A DNA stretch of 64,000 bases. Origin: Geobacillus subterraneus (GTDB lineage: Bacteria; Bacillota; Bacilli; Bacillales; Anoxybacillaceae). Position numbers and translations under genes: made by a program. Below the pieces are notes generated by a model. The model worked only from the letters and a program-made list of their open reading frames with translations, searched no databases and was not told the DNA's origin. The stretch covers positions 1,798,001-1,862,000 of the forward strand of contig NZ_CP014342.1 in assembly GCF_001618685.1 (NCBI RefSeq), given 5' to 3'. Shown one piece after another: positions 7,745-16,960 of the stretch (the first letter of the stretch is position 1; the number at the start of each line of letters is the position of its first letter).

Positions 7745-10036
7745 TCATTCTTCGCAGGAGCGAGGCGAAACAGGCGAACCCCCTGCAAGCTGTTCGGTCA
7801 AAAACTGAATAAGCTCTCGTTTCACCGGCCGCCCTGCCGTCTCAGAAACGCCGATGCATGATGGGCAGCCGTCGGTGCACGGGCAGCGCTTCACCCATTC
7901 CTTTACGTTTTCGAGCATTTCCTCATACCGTTCAAATACAGCTTCCGATAAGCCGATGCCGCCCGGATAGCGGTCATAAAGAAAAATCGTCGGCCGCCCG
8001 GAGTGCGGCGCCTTCAGCTGCGGGACGACATGAACGTCCGAACGGTCGCACATGACAAAGATGGGAACAAGATGGCCAAGCACGTTGGCGATGCCGACAA
8101 GCAGCTGTTCAAACAATGCCGGGGAAACCCTTGATGGAACTTCCTTCCATTCAAACCATGCTGCTGACGTATGAAGCGTTTCTTCCGGGAGGTGGATCGG
8201 TCCTGAGCCGATGTTTTCAAACGTCGACAGTTTCAGCTTTTTAAATATCGTCGCCATTGCCCGGACGGATACATCGCCGTAGTGCACCGCCATCAGCCCC
8301 CGCTCTTCGCTCCGGTCATCAGACAATACATCAAGCTGGACGGCCAAATTGGCATCGGTAAAATATTCGACATCAACTTGGCGGACGTACGCTTTTTTCT
8401 CTTCCCAATCAAGTTTTTCGACTTGATATTGCGTTCCTTCGTGCAAATAAATCGCTTCTTCATGGAGCAAAGTCATCGCGCTGAAGCGGTCCATTTCGCC
8501 GATGACGCGGTGGCGCGCGATATTCGAAATATCGATGATCACCACGTTCTCCTGCGCCGCCGAGCGCAAGCTGATGTTTTGCGCCGGAAAGGCGTCGCTC
8601 ATCCAATGCCAGCGCCCGGCCCGTTCGTGAAGCACTCCTTGGTCGACCAAAAAATCGAGCACGTCTTCGATCTCAACGCCGCCGAACGTCTCGCCGCGCC
8701 GAAACGGAAGCTCATACGCCGCACATTTCAGATGATCGACGAGAATGAGCATATTGTCCGGATTGATGCGGGCTGTCTCCGGTGAACGGGCGAAAACGTA
8801 TTCCGGATGGGAGACGATGTATTGATCGAGCGGGCTCGAGCTGGCAACCATGATGACGAGCGAGTCGCCATGACGCCGTCCGGCGCGCCCTGCTTGCTGC
8901 CACGTGCTGGCGATCGTTCCCGGATAGCCGGTCAAAATGCACGCCTGCAGCTGGCCGATATCGACGCCGAGCTCGAGCGCGTTCGTACTGACGACGCCGA
9001 TAATATCCCCGCTGCGCAGCCCTTTTTCAATGGCGCGCCGTTCGTTTGGCAAATAGCCGCCGCGATAGCCGCGAATCGTCGTTTCCCCGATTCGTTCCTT
9101 CACCGCCGCTTGCAAATGGCTCAAAATGAGTTCAGCACGGACGCGGCTGCGGGCGAAGACAATCGTCGGGATGCGATTGACAAGCAGCTGCCGCGCTAGT
9201 TCCACCGCCGTTTTTGTCGCGCTTTGGCGGACGTTCATCGCCCGCTCGACGACCGGCGGGTTGTAAAATACGATATGTTTCCGTCCGCGCGGCGCCCCGT
9301 TGTTGTCAATGAGCGTCATCGGCTCGCCCGTCAGCCGCTCGGCCAGCTCTTGCGGATTGGCGATCGTTGCCGACGTACAAATAAATGTAGGGGAGCTGCC
9401 ATAAAATGCGCATATCCGTTTTAAGCGGCGGATGACGTTGGCCACATGGCTGCCGAACACGCCGCGATACGTATGCAGTTCATCGATGATGACGTAGCGC
9501 AGCTGTTCAAACAGTGAAACCCATTTCGTATGATGCGGCAAAATCGCCGTGTGGAGCATATCCGGATTCGTGATGACAATATGGCCGGCTTGGCGGATTT
9601 TTTGCCGCAGCGCCGGCGCTGTATCGCCGTCATATGTATAGCTGTAAATCGGCACGCCCATCTCAGTGATCATTTCATTCAATTCATTTTTTTGATCTTG
9701 GGCGAGCGCCTTCGTCGGAAATAAGTAAAGGGCGCGGCTCTCCGGCGCTTTGGCGATCGCCTGAAGAACAGGCAAATTGTAGCAAAGCGTTTTTCCAGAA
9801 GCGGTCGGCGTTACCGCCACGATGTTTTGTCCGCGCTGCACCGCCTCGTACGCCGCCGCCTGGTGCGTATAAAGCGAGGCGATGCCGCGCGCTTCAAGTG
9901 CCGCGCGCAGCCGCGCATCGAGTTCGGCCGGAAACGGGACGGTATCGGCTTCTTTCGGTTCGATTTCATGCCAATACGCAACATTCGGGTCTTGGCGGAG
10001 CTGTTCGATCCATTCGGAAAGCGTCTGTTTTTTCAC
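7745..10036 (-). CDS. mrfA: Mitomycin C repair helicase MrfA (YprA)
   Basis: Superfamily 2 DEAD/DEAH-like helicase of the MrfA/YprA family, 763 aa. Motifs in order: PTASGKT (Walker A, about residue 80), DELH (about 190), SATIANP (about 225), TNALELGVDIG (about 355) and QQAGRAGRR (about 380). The C-terminal DUF1998-type region carries the four-cysteine cluster CPCTDGCPSC, a likely metal site. Start assigned to GTG at 10036, because GAGGTGA lies eight bases upstream; a GTG at 10048 has no ribosome site. Upstream partner of the exonuclease MrfB in a two-gene repair unit conserved in Bacillales. Confidence 0.92.
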   Translation of the reverse strand: MKKQTLSEWIEQLRQDPNVAYWHEIEPKEADTVPFPAELDARLRAALEARGIASLYTHQAAAYEAVQRGQNIVAVTPTASGKTLCYNLPVLQAIAKAPESRALYLFPTKALAQDQKNELNEMITEMGVPIYSYTYDGDTAPALRQKIRQAGHIVITNPDMLHTAILPHHTKWVSLFEQLRYVIIDELHTYRGVFGSHVANVIRRLKRICAFYGSSPTFICTSATIANPQELAERLTGEPMTLIDNNGAPRGRKHIVFYNPPVVERAMNVRQSATKTAVELARQLLVNRIPTIVFARSRVRAELILSHLQAAVKERIGETTIRGYRGGYLPNERRAIEKGLRSGDIIGVVSTNALELGVDIGQLQACILTGYPGTIASTWQQAGRAGRRHGDSLVIMVASSSPLDQYIVSHPEYVFARSPETARINPDNMLILVDHLKCAAYELPFRRGETFGGVEIEDVLDFLVDQGVLHERAGRWHWMSDAFPAQNISLRSAAQENVVIIDISNIARHRVIGEMDRFSAMTLLHEEAIYLHEGTQYQVEKLDWEEKKAYVRQVDVEYFTDANLAVQLDVLSDDRSEERGLMAVHYGDVSVRAMATIFKKLKLSTFENIGSGPIHLPEETLHTSAAWFEWKEVPSRVSPALFEQLLVGIANVLGHLVPIFVMCDRSDVHVVPQLKAPHSGRPTIFLYDRYPGGIGLSEAVFERYEEMLENVKEWVKRCPCTDGCPSCIGVSETAGRPVKRELIQFLTEQLAGGSPVSPRSCEE

Positions 10037-10088
10037 GTCGCAAGTCACCTCGTTTCTATTTTACATGCATCGTTCGCCTGTTTGCACG

Positions 10089-10120
10089 AAAAAAACCGCC
10101 CAACTGTTACAGCTGGACGG
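10089..10120 (-). terminator. Terminator of the iclR gene
   Basis: An 11-bp minus-strand stem (CCGTCCAGCTG pairing with CAGTTGGGCGG, including G-U pairs) with a TAA loop, then seven T residues. The loop is the stop codon of the regulator gene. Confidence 0.85.
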
Positions 10121-10892
10121 AATGGGCCGGCCGATGGCCAAGCCGCGCGGAGAGTTCTTTGCCGATCTGGCGCATGCGCACAGCGAGTCCGGCGATGCGG
10201 TCGTCCGTCATACGGATCGTTGGGCCGGAAACGCTGACAGCGGCAACGACGCTGCCGGTGTAATCAAAAATCGGCACAGCCACACAACGGATGCCGTATT
10301 CATTTTCTTCTAAATCGAGCGCATATCCGTTTTGCCGGACGGTGTCGAGCTCGCGGAAAAACGCCTCGCGGTCGGTGATCGTCAAATCGGTATGCTTTGG
10401 CAACCCTTTCCGGTCAATAATTTTTGCAGCGACTGCCGGCGGCAAATAAGCTAAAATCGCCTTGCCGACCGCCGTACAATGCATCGGCGCCCGCTTGCCG
10501 ACTTTCGAATGCATGCGCAGCGTTTCTGTTCCTTCCAATTTTTCAATGTAAATGACTTCCCCTTGGTCATAAACGACAAGATGGACAACTTCGTTCGTTT
10601 CTTTTTCAAGCTGGCGCAAATATGGCCGCGCTTCCTGGCGCAAATCGATCGAATCAAGCAGCTTCGAGCTAATTTCCAAAAACTTGTATCCCAGCTTATA
10701 CCGCTCTGTTTCCGGATGTTGCTCGATATAGCCGTATTGGGCGAGCGTCGTTAAGATGCGGTACACTGAACTTTTGTTAATGTCCATTTGTTTAGCGATT
10801 TCCGTGACGCCCAGTCCATCTTTTTTCGCACTGACGATGTCAATAATTTGAAGCGCCCGGCTGACGGATTTGACGATATTTTCTCTTTCCAT
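10107..10892 (-). CDS. IclR-family transcriptional regulator of the glycolate cluster
   Basis: IclR-type regulator, 261 aa. An N-terminal winged helix-turn-helix (SVSRALQIIDIVS through TEIAKQMDINKSSVYRILTTL) is followed by the IclR effector-binding domain, with RMHSKVGKRAPMHCTAVGKAILA near residue 120 and GIRCVAVPIFDYTGSVVAAVSVSGP near 205. Start at 10892 is backed by GAGGTG six bases before the ATG. It is the last gene of a same-strand run of glycolate and hydroxypyruvate genes, so I infer that its ligand is glyoxylate, glycolate or a related C2/C3 acid. The paired arms ahead of glcB and glcE are its likely operators. Confidence 0.88.
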   Translation of the reverse strand: MERENIVKSVSRALQIIDIVSAKKDGLGVTEIAKQMDINKSSVYRILTTLAQYGYIEQHPETERYKLGYKFLEISSKLLDSIDLRQEARPYLRQLEKETNEVVHLVVYDQGEVIYIEKLEGTETLRMHSKVGKRAPMHCTAVGKAILAYLPPAVAAKIIDRKGLPKHTDLTITDREAFFRELDTVRQNGYALDLEENEYGIRCVAVPIFDYTGSVVAAVSVSGPTIRMTDDRIAGLAVRMRQIGKELSARLGHRPAHSVQL

Positions 10893-11031
10893 TCTGTTCA
10901 CCTCGATTTGTTCTCCCCGCTCGCCATTATACACGAACGGCCGGGCGTTTGCAGGCGCCGCTGCAGACACAGTGTATAACGTCGGGCGTTAGGCCGGGGC
11001 ACGCCGCTTCTAAACATCGGAACATAGCACG

Positions 11032-11820
11032 TTATCTTTGTTGAGTGGAAACAGCCGGCGCTTTCGCGGCGACGAACGTATTGCGGAGCGTGCCGATGCC
11101 ATCGACTTCGCACTCAATGACTGTTCCCGGACCGACGAACTCAGCGCCGACCGGGCTTCCTGTTAAAATGACATCACCCGGCTGCAGCGTCATTACATAC
11201 GATAAATACGAAATCATTTTGCTGATCGAAATAATCATCAGCTCGGTCGGGCTGTTTTGTTTTTCCTCGCCATTGACCCGCGCTTTGACCGCCACCGACC
11301 GCGGATCGAGTTCCGTTTCAATAACCGGACCGAGCGGCGTGAACGTATCGAACGATTTTCCAACCGTCCAATGGCCATCCGGGTGGAAAAATTGCGGCGC
11401 AGTAACGTCGTTGGCGACCGTATAGCCAAAAATGTACGCCCATACGTCGTCCTCGCTCACTTGTTTTGCCTCTTTGCCGATGACGACAGCCAGCTCGGAT
11501 TCAAATTTCACTTCGCTGATTCCGTTCGGAATGACAATATCCGCTTCCGGACCGATCACCGATGAAGACGGTTTAAAGAAAAAAACGGGAATGTCCGGCA
11601 GTTCAGCCGGCAGCTGTTCGCGCGCCGCCACATAGTTGGCGCCAATGCCGATTACATGGCGCGGCACAAGCGGCGCTACGAACGAAACGCCGTCGCAGCG
11701 GAATACGTTTCCGGTATAATCCCAAGCAGCAAACATGTCGCCTTCAATTTCACGGATGACTTCGCCGCTCACTACACCGGCGCGAATGGCGCCCTCGGCG
11801 ATAAAACGGGCAAACTTCAT
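11032..11820 (-). CDS. Fumarylacetoacetate hydrolase (FAH) family protein
   Basis: FAH-superfamily enzyme, 262 aa, a metal-dependent hydrolase or decarboxylase acting on 2,4-diketo acids or oxaloacetate-like compounds. The metal-binding acidic residues lie in KFESELAVVIGK (near residue 108) and in the GYTVANDVTA segment (near 135); TGSPVGAEFVGPGTVIECEVDGIG near the C-terminus is the usual family tail. It starts 6 bp after the malic enzyme stop and is likely co-transcribed with it. Sub-family substrate cannot be told from sequence; oxaloacetate decarboxylase activity would suit the neighbourhood. Confidence 0.85.
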   Translation of the reverse strand: MKFARFIAEGAIRAGVVSGEVIREIEGDMFAAWDYTGNVFRCDGVSFVAPLVPRHVIGIGANYVAAREQLPAELPDIPVFFFKPSSSVIGPEADIVIPNGISEVKFESELAVVIGKEAKQVSEDDVWAYIFGYTVANDVTAPQFFHPDGHWTVGKSFDTFTPLGPVIETELDPRSVAVKARVNGEEKQNSPTELMIISISKMISYLSYVMTLQPGDVILTGSPVGAEFVGPGTVIECEVDGIGTLRNTFVAAKAPAVSTQQR

Positions 11821-11826
11821 TGACAG

Positions 11827-13044
11827 TTACCCCTCTCTTACACGATTTTTTCTTTCATACTTCTCCTTGTTTCGGGCCACCCCGGTCTCAATGGCAGCGC
11901 CGGCAACAGCAGAAGCGACCGCCGACACAACGCGCTGGTCGAACGGGTTCGGAATGACGTACTCCTCGGTCAGTTCTTCCGGCTGAATGAGTCCGGCGAT
12001 GGCCTCAGCAGCGGCAATTTTCATCGCCTCGTTAATTTGCGTCGCCCGCACATCGAGCGCACCGCGGAAAATGCCCGGGAACGCCAGCACATTGTTCACT
12101 TGGTTCGGCAAGTCTGATCGGCCGGTCGCCACGATGGCAGCCCCAGCTGCTTTTGCCTCATCCGGCATGATTTCCGGCACCGGATTGGCCAAAGCGAATA
12201 CGATCGCTCCCCGGTTCATCGACCGAACCATCGCCGGCGTCAGCGCGCCGGCAACCGAGACGCCGATAAACACATCGGCTCCTGAAATGACCTCTTCAAG
12301 CATTCCAGAGACGCGGCGCTGATTCGTTTGTTTCGCCAATTCCTCTTTCATGGCATTCATCCCGTGTGGGCGCCCTTCATAAATCGCCCCTTTTGTGTCA
12401 CAAACAATGAGGTCACCGACCCCGATCGTCAACAGCAGCTTGGCGATCGCCACCCCGGCAGCGCCGGCGCCGTTGATGACGACCCGGCAATCGGCGAGCC
12501 GTTTGCCGACGACTTTTAAGGCGTTCGTCAACCCAGCGGCGACGACGATCGCCGTGCCGTGCTGATCATCGTGAAACACTGGGATCGCCATTTCTTGGCG
12601 CAGCCGCTCTTCAATGACAAAACAGGCAGGAGCGGCAATATCTTCCAAATTGATGCCGCCAAATGTTGGCTCGAGCAGCTTGACGGTTTGGATGATTTGT
12701 TCCGGATCTTCGGTGTCCAAGCAGATCGGCACCGCATCAATGCCGGCGAACGCTTTAAACAAGGCAGCTTTCCCTTCCATCACCGGAAGCGCTGCCCGCG
12801 CACCGATGTTACCGAGCCCGAGCACCGCCGTGCCGTTTGAAACAACGGCGACGAAATTGCCTTTCATCGTATAATCATACATCTCATCTTCGTTGGCATA
12901 AATTTCTTTGCACGGTTCGGCCACTCCCGGCGAATAAATAACACTTAAATCATTCGCATTCACGACCGGCACTTTCACTTCAACCGACAGTTTTCCTTTT
13001 GCCTGTCGATGGACAAACAATGCTCGTTCCCGCAAATTTTCCAT
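11827..13044 (-). CDS. NAD(P)-dependent malic enzyme (short, YtsJ type)
   Basis: Malic enzyme, 405 aa, converting malate to pyruvate and CO2 with NAD(P) reduction. It has the short bacterial layout: malic N-terminal domain with YSPGVAEPC near residue 37 and GNIGARAALPVMEGKA near 80, then the NAD-binding domain with VINGAGAAGVAIAKLL near 190. The metal-site region FHDDQHGTA is intact. Cofactor preference is not decided here. Placed downstream of malate synthase, it would complete glyoxylate plus acetyl-CoA to malate to pyruvate. The start at 13044 is the natural N-terminus (MENLRERAL). Confidence 0.93.
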   Translation of the reverse strand: MENLRERALFVHRQAKGKLSVEVKVPVVNANDLSVIYSPGVAEPCKEIYANEDEMYDYTMKGNFVAVVSNGTAVLGLGNIGARAALPVMEGKAALFKAFAGIDAVPICLDTEDPEQIIQTVKLLEPTFGGINLEDIAAPACFVIEERLRQEMAIPVFHDDQHGTAIVVAAGLTNALKVVGKRLADCRVVINGAGAAGVAIAKLLLTIGVGDLIVCDTKGAIYEGRPHGMNAMKEELAKQTNQRRVSGMLEEVISGADVFIGVSVAGALTPAMVRSMNRGAIVFALANPVPEIMPDEAKAAGAAIVATGRSDLPNQVNNVLAFPGIFRGALDVRATQINEAMKIAAAEAIAGLIQPEELTEEYVIPNPFDQRVVSAVASAVAGAAIETGVARNKEKYERKNRVREG

Positions 13045-13223
13045 AGCCGATCCCTAGCTACTAACCTCGTCCCATCGATGCCGCCTTTGTGCTGCTTCGC
13101 GTTCTGCAGCCGGCCAGTAGCAACTAGGAGCTGCCTCCTTTCCGATTATTTTTAGAATTTTCTGATTGTTATGAGTAGGAAGGAACAAGGGCACTCAGCC
13201 CCTGTTCCGGAGCGACAAGTCGC

Positions 13224-15407
13224 TTATTGCTGAACGGCGGCAAACTTCGCTTTCGCCTCATGGCGGCGGCGGTGCAAAATCGGCTCCGTATAGCCGTTTG
13301 GCTGTTCATAGCCGAGGAAGATGAGATCGCATGCCGCTTGGAATGCCACCGAATCATCATAGTTTGGCGCCATCGGCCGGTAGTTCGGATCGCCGGCGTT
13401 TTGTTCATCGACGACTTTCGCCATTCGCTTCAGCGTCTCGAGCACTTGCTCTTTCGTGCAAATGCCGTGGTGGAGCCAGTTGGCGAGAATTTGGCTCGAA
13501 ATGCGGAGCGTCGCCCGGTCTTCCATCAGTCCGATGTTATGGATGTCCGGCACTTTCGAGCAGCCGATCCCTTGGTCAATCCAGCGGACGACATAACCTA
13601 AAATGCTTTGGCAGTTGTTGTCGAGCTCTTCTTGGATTTCGTCCGCCGTCCATTGCGGGTTGTTGACGACCGGAATTTGCAAAATGTCATCGCGGTAATC
13701 GTTCCGGCCGTTAGCCAGCTCGTTTTGTACAGCGGCAACGTTCACCTGATGGTAATGGAGCGCATGGAGCGTGGCGGCTGTCGGCGACGGCACCCATGCC
13801 GTATTGGCGCCTGCTTTGAGCTGCGCTCCTTTTTGCTTCAGCATTTCTGCCATCAAATCCGGCATCGCCCACATTCCTTTGCCGATTTGCGCCCGGCCGC
13901 GGAAGCCGGCGGCAAGCCCAACGGCGACGTTCGATTTTTCATACGCCTGCAGCCAAGTCGATGATTTCATCTCGTTTTTGCGCAGCATCGGCCCCGCTTC
14001 CATCGACGTATGAATTTCGTCTCCGGTCCGGTCGAGGAAGCCGGTGTTGATAAAAATGATGCGGTCGCGCACTTGGTAAATGCAGTTTTTCAAGTTGAGC
14101 GACGTCCGCCGCTCCTCATCCATGACACCGATTTTAATCGTATTCCGCTTGAGGCCGAGCATATCTTCGACGCGGTCAAACAGCTCGTTGGCAAACGCCA
14201 CTTCCGCCGATCCGTGCATTTTCGGCTTGACGATGTAAATCGAACCTTTGCGCGAGTTCAAGTAACGCGTGTTGCCGATCAGCGAATGTTTCATAATCAA
14301 GCTTGTAATCACCGCATCGATGATCCCTTCATGCACTTCTTCGCCGTTCGCATCCAAAATGGCGTTGTTTGTCATCAGATGGCCGACGTTGCGCACAAAC
14401 ATGAGCGAGCGGCCCGGCAGCACAAGCTCTCCGCCATCCGGCGTTTTATATACGCGGTCCGGATTCAAGGCACGCGTCAACAGTTTCCCGTTTTTCTCAA
14501 ACGTCGCTGTCAAATCACCTTTTATCAAACCAAACAAGTTGCGGTACACGACCACTTTATCCTCGGCATCGACAGCTGCGACCGAATCTTCGCCGTCCAT
14601 AATCGTCGTCACGGCCGCTTCTAGGACAATGTCTTTGACCCCGGCTTGATCCGTTTTTCCGACCGCATGCTCGCGGTCGATTTGAATTTCAATGTGAAGG
14701 CCATTGTTCTTCAGCAACACCGCTGTCGGATGTTGCGGGTCGCCTTGGAAGCCGACGAATGTTTCCGGCTCTTTCAGCCCTGTTGTCGCCCCGCCTTCTG
14801 TCGTCACGACAAGCTGCCCGTCAACAATGGCGTACTGGACAGCGTCTTTATGGGAATATTGCGCCAGCGGCACCGCTTCATCTAAAAACTGCCGCCCGTA
14901 GGCGATGACTTTCGCTCCGCGAACCGGGTTATACGATGAACCGCGCTCGGCGCCGTCTTCTTCACTGATGGCGTCCGTGCCATACAACGCATCATACAAG
15001 CTGCCCCAGCGGGCGTTGGCAGCGTTTAATGCATAGCGGGCGTTCGTCAACGGAACGACGAGCTGCGGCCCGGCTTGCACGGCAATTTCATCATCGACAT
15101 TGTCGGTCGTAATCTCAAAGTCCTCGACTTCCGGCTCCAAATAGCCGATGTCTGTCAAAAACGCTTTATATTCGTTAAAATCAAAGCGGCCGCGATGCGC
15201 TTTATGCCACTCATTCAATTTTTCTTGAATTTCGTCGCGGCGGGCGAGCAATTCTTTGTTGCGCGGCGTCAAGTCGGAAATGAGCGCGCCGAAATCGCTC
15301 CAAAACTTGTCTTGATCCAACCCGCTGTTCGGCAGAAGCTCCTCGTTGACAAAGTCGTACAACACTTTGGCGACTTGGATGTTCCCTTTTTGTACGTATT
15401 CGCCCAT
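13224..15407 (-). CDS. glcB: Malate synthase G
   Basis: Malate synthase of the large G isoform, 727 aa, condensing glyoxylate with acetyl-CoA. Conserved segments include [41 protein letters not shown] (quoted in pieces: [13 protein letters not shown] near residue 450) and [15 protein letters not shown] near 500, which form the active site. GWVPSPTAA-type sequence (AWVPSPTAA) is also present. The start at 15407 follows a GAGAGGGGAAG ribosome site. This is the isoform linked to glycolate growth, as opposed to the A isoform of the acetate glyoxylate shunt. It has its own promoter and a leader operator identical in layout to that of glcE. Confidence 0.95.
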   Translation of the reverse strand: MGEYVQKGNIQVAKVLYDFVNEELLPNSGLDQDKFWSDFGALISDLTPRNKELLARRDEIQEKLNEWHKAHRGRFDFNEYKAFLTDIGYLEPEVEDFEITTDNVDDEIAVQAGPQLVVPLTNARYALNAANARWGSLYDALYGTDAISEEDGAERGSSYNPVRGAKVIAYGRQFLDEAVPLAQYSHKDAVQYAIVDGQLVVTTEGGATTGLKEPETFVGFQGDPQHPTAVLLKNNGLHIEIQIDREHAVGKTDQAGVKDIVLEAAVTTIMDGEDSVAAVDAEDKVVVYRNLFGLIKGDLTATFEKNGKLLTRALNPDRVYKTPDGGELVLPGRSLMFVRNVGHLMTNNAILDANGEEVHEGIIDAVITSLIMKHSLIGNTRYLNSRKGSIYIVKPKMHGSAEVAFANELFDRVEDMLGLKRNTIKIGVMDEERRTSLNLKNCIYQVRDRIIFINTGFLDRTGDEIHTSMEAGPMLRKNEMKSSTWLQAYEKSNVAVGLAAGFRGRAQIGKGMWAMPDLMAEMLKQKGAQLKAGANTAWVPSPTAATLHALHYHQVNVAAVQNELANGRNDYRDDILQIPVVNNPQWTADEIQEELDNNCQSILGYVVRWIDQGIGCSKVPDIHNIGLMEDRATLRISSQILANWLHHGICTKEQVLETLKRMAKVVDEQNAGDPNYRPMAPNYDDSVAFQAACDLIFLGYEQPNGYTEPILHRRRHEAKAKFAAVQQ

Positions 15408-15426
15408 TATTCTCTTCCCCTCTCTT

Positions 15427-15451
15427 GTTTCTTATTACGAAACATCGTTTC
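15427..15451 (-). promoter_or_regulatory. Candidate IclR operator in the glcB leader
   Basis: On the plus strand GTTTC at 15427, GAAAC at 15439 and GTTTC at 15447 form GTTTC-N7-GAAAC-N3-GTTTC. The same spacing occurs before glcE. GAAACNNNGTTTC inverted repeats resemble known IclR-family sites. The block lies between the promoter and the ribosome site. Confidence 0.6.
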
Positions 15452-15468
15452 TCAATTTCTCTAAAAAG

Positions 15469-15497
15469 ATGATACCATGAAACGAAATGACTGGCAA
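15469..15497 (-). promoter_or_regulatory. Sigma-A promoter of glcB
   Basis: TTGCCA at 15492-15497 and TATCAT at 15469-15474 with a 17-bp spacer; the predicted transcript start is about 10 bp before the operator block. Confidence 0.6.
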
Positions 15498-15514
15498 TCG
15501 TTTTCAAAAAATTT

Positions 15515-16960
15515 TCATTTCACTGTCGACGGCATCTTTGTCTCTACACAACGTCCCGGCGTCGGGAACAGCTTGCCGGCGTTGAGCAAGTTTTTCGGGT
15601 TAAACACGTCGCGGATTGCCGTTTGCGCCAAAATTTCCTCATCAGTGAAAATGAAGCGCATCTCTTCTTTTTTCTCAATGCCAACGCCATGTTCCCCTGT
15701 AATTGATCCGCCGACCGCCGCGCACGCCTTGAGGCATTCGCTTCCGGCGGCAAGCGCCCGCTCCGTCTCCCCAGGCTTGCTCGCATCAAACAGCACAAGC
15801 GGGTGCAAATTGCCGTCGCCGGCGTGGAAAATGTTTGCGATTCTCAGTCCATACTTGCGGCTGATATCGGCGATTTCCCGCAGCACTTCCGGCAGACGGC
15901 TGCGCGGAATGACGCCATCTTGCACTAAATAGTCAGGCGAAATCGCCCCCATGGCGCCAAAGCCGGTTTTCCGGTTCGCCCACCAGCGGGCCCGCTCTTC
16001 CTCTGACTGGGCGACTTTCACTTCGCGCACATGGTGGCGGCGGCAAATCGTTAAAATATCGTCGATTTGCTCGTCAATCCCGGCGGAAATGCCGTCCACT
16101 TCAATGAGCAACAGCGCGGCGATGTCTTTCGGATGGCCGACTGGAAACGCGGCCGCTTCAACCGCCTCGATGGCCGTCTGGTCCATCATCTCCAGCGCCG
16201 CCGGCACGATTCCAGCGGAAATGATGTCGGAAACGGTCTGGCTCGCATCTTCCACTTCGTCAAAATAGGCGAGCACCGTCTGTTTGGCCTCGGGATTTTT
16301 CAGCAGACGGACGGTAATTTTCGTCACGATGCCAAGCGTCCCCTCCGATCCGGTCAACAACCCGAGCAAATCGTAGCCGGGCGGGTCGGGGACGCCGTTT
16401 GCGCCGATTTCAATCACTTCGCCGTTCGGCAGGACGACTTCAAGCCCCAAAATATGGTTCGTCGTCACCCCATATTTCAAGCAATGGGCGCCGCCGGCGT
16501 TTTCCGCGACGTTGCCGCCGATCGTGCAGCAGTATTGGCTTGACGGATCGGGCGCATAGTAATAGCCGCGGTGGGCGACCGAGTTCGTCAACTTCAAGTT
16601 GACAAACCCCGGCTCGACGACGGCGCGCCGGTTTTCGAGATCGACGTGCAACAGCCGCTTCATCCGCGTTAGGCTGATGACGACTTCGCCGTTTAGCGGA
16701 ATCGCCCCGCCGCTTAACCCCGTGCCGGCGCCGCGGGCGAGAAACGGCAGTTCGTGCTCATGGCAATATTTGACGACCGCCGCCACTTCCTCGGCGCTGT
16801 TTGGGAATACGACTGCCTTCGGCAAATGGCGATGGACGGTAAAGCCGTCGCAGTCATAGGCGATCAAGTCTTCCTTGCGGTACAAAATCGCCGTTTCGCC
16901 GACAATGCGGGCGAGCGCCCGAATGTGCGGGTCGTTCGTTGCAATGGGCCGTTTTCTCAT
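15515..16960 (-). CDS. glcD: Glycolate oxidase FAD-linked subunit GlcD
   Basis: FAD-binding (VAO/PCMH-type) subunit of glycolate oxidase, 481 aa, oxidising glycolate to glyoxylate at the membrane with GlcE and GlcF. The FAD-binding signature ARGAGTGLSGGA lies near residue 78, followed by the DPSSQYCCTIGGNVAENAGG region near 140 and NIFHAGDGNLHP near 370; the C-terminal GEHGVG motif near 430 is also present. The ATG at 16960 overlaps the glcF stop by ATGA and has GAAGGA upstream, so it is preferred over the longer frame to 16999. Transcribed after glcE and glcF. Confidence 0.92.
   Translation of the reverse strand: MRKRPIATNDPHIRALARIVGETAILYRKEDLIAYDCDGFTVHRHLPKAVVFPNSAEEVAAVVKYCHEHELPFLARGAGTGLSGGAIPLNGEVVISLTRMKRLLHVDLENRRAVVEPGFVNLKLTNSVAHRGYYYAPDPSSQYCCTIGGNVAENAGGAHCLKYGVTTNHILGLEVVLPNGEVIEIGANGVPDPPGYDLLGLLTGSEGTLGIVTKITVRLLKNPEAKQTVLAYFDEVEDASQTVSDIISAGIVPAALEMMDQTAIEAVEAAAFPVGHPKDIAALLLIEVDGISAGIDEQIDDILTICRRHHVREVKVAQSEEERARWWANRKTGFGAMGAISPDYLVQDGVIPRSRLPEVLREIADISRKYGLRIANIFHAGDGNLHPLVLFDASKPGETERALAAGSECLKACAAVGGSITGEHGVGIEKKEEMRFIFTDEEILAQTAIRDVFNPKNLLNAGKLFPTPGRCVETKMPSTVK

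Noticed and set aside
13182-13210. Terminator after glcB
   Set aside because: An imperfect stem (GGAACAGGG with CCCTTGTTCC) exists, but no T run follows, so read-through into the malic enzyme gene is likely.
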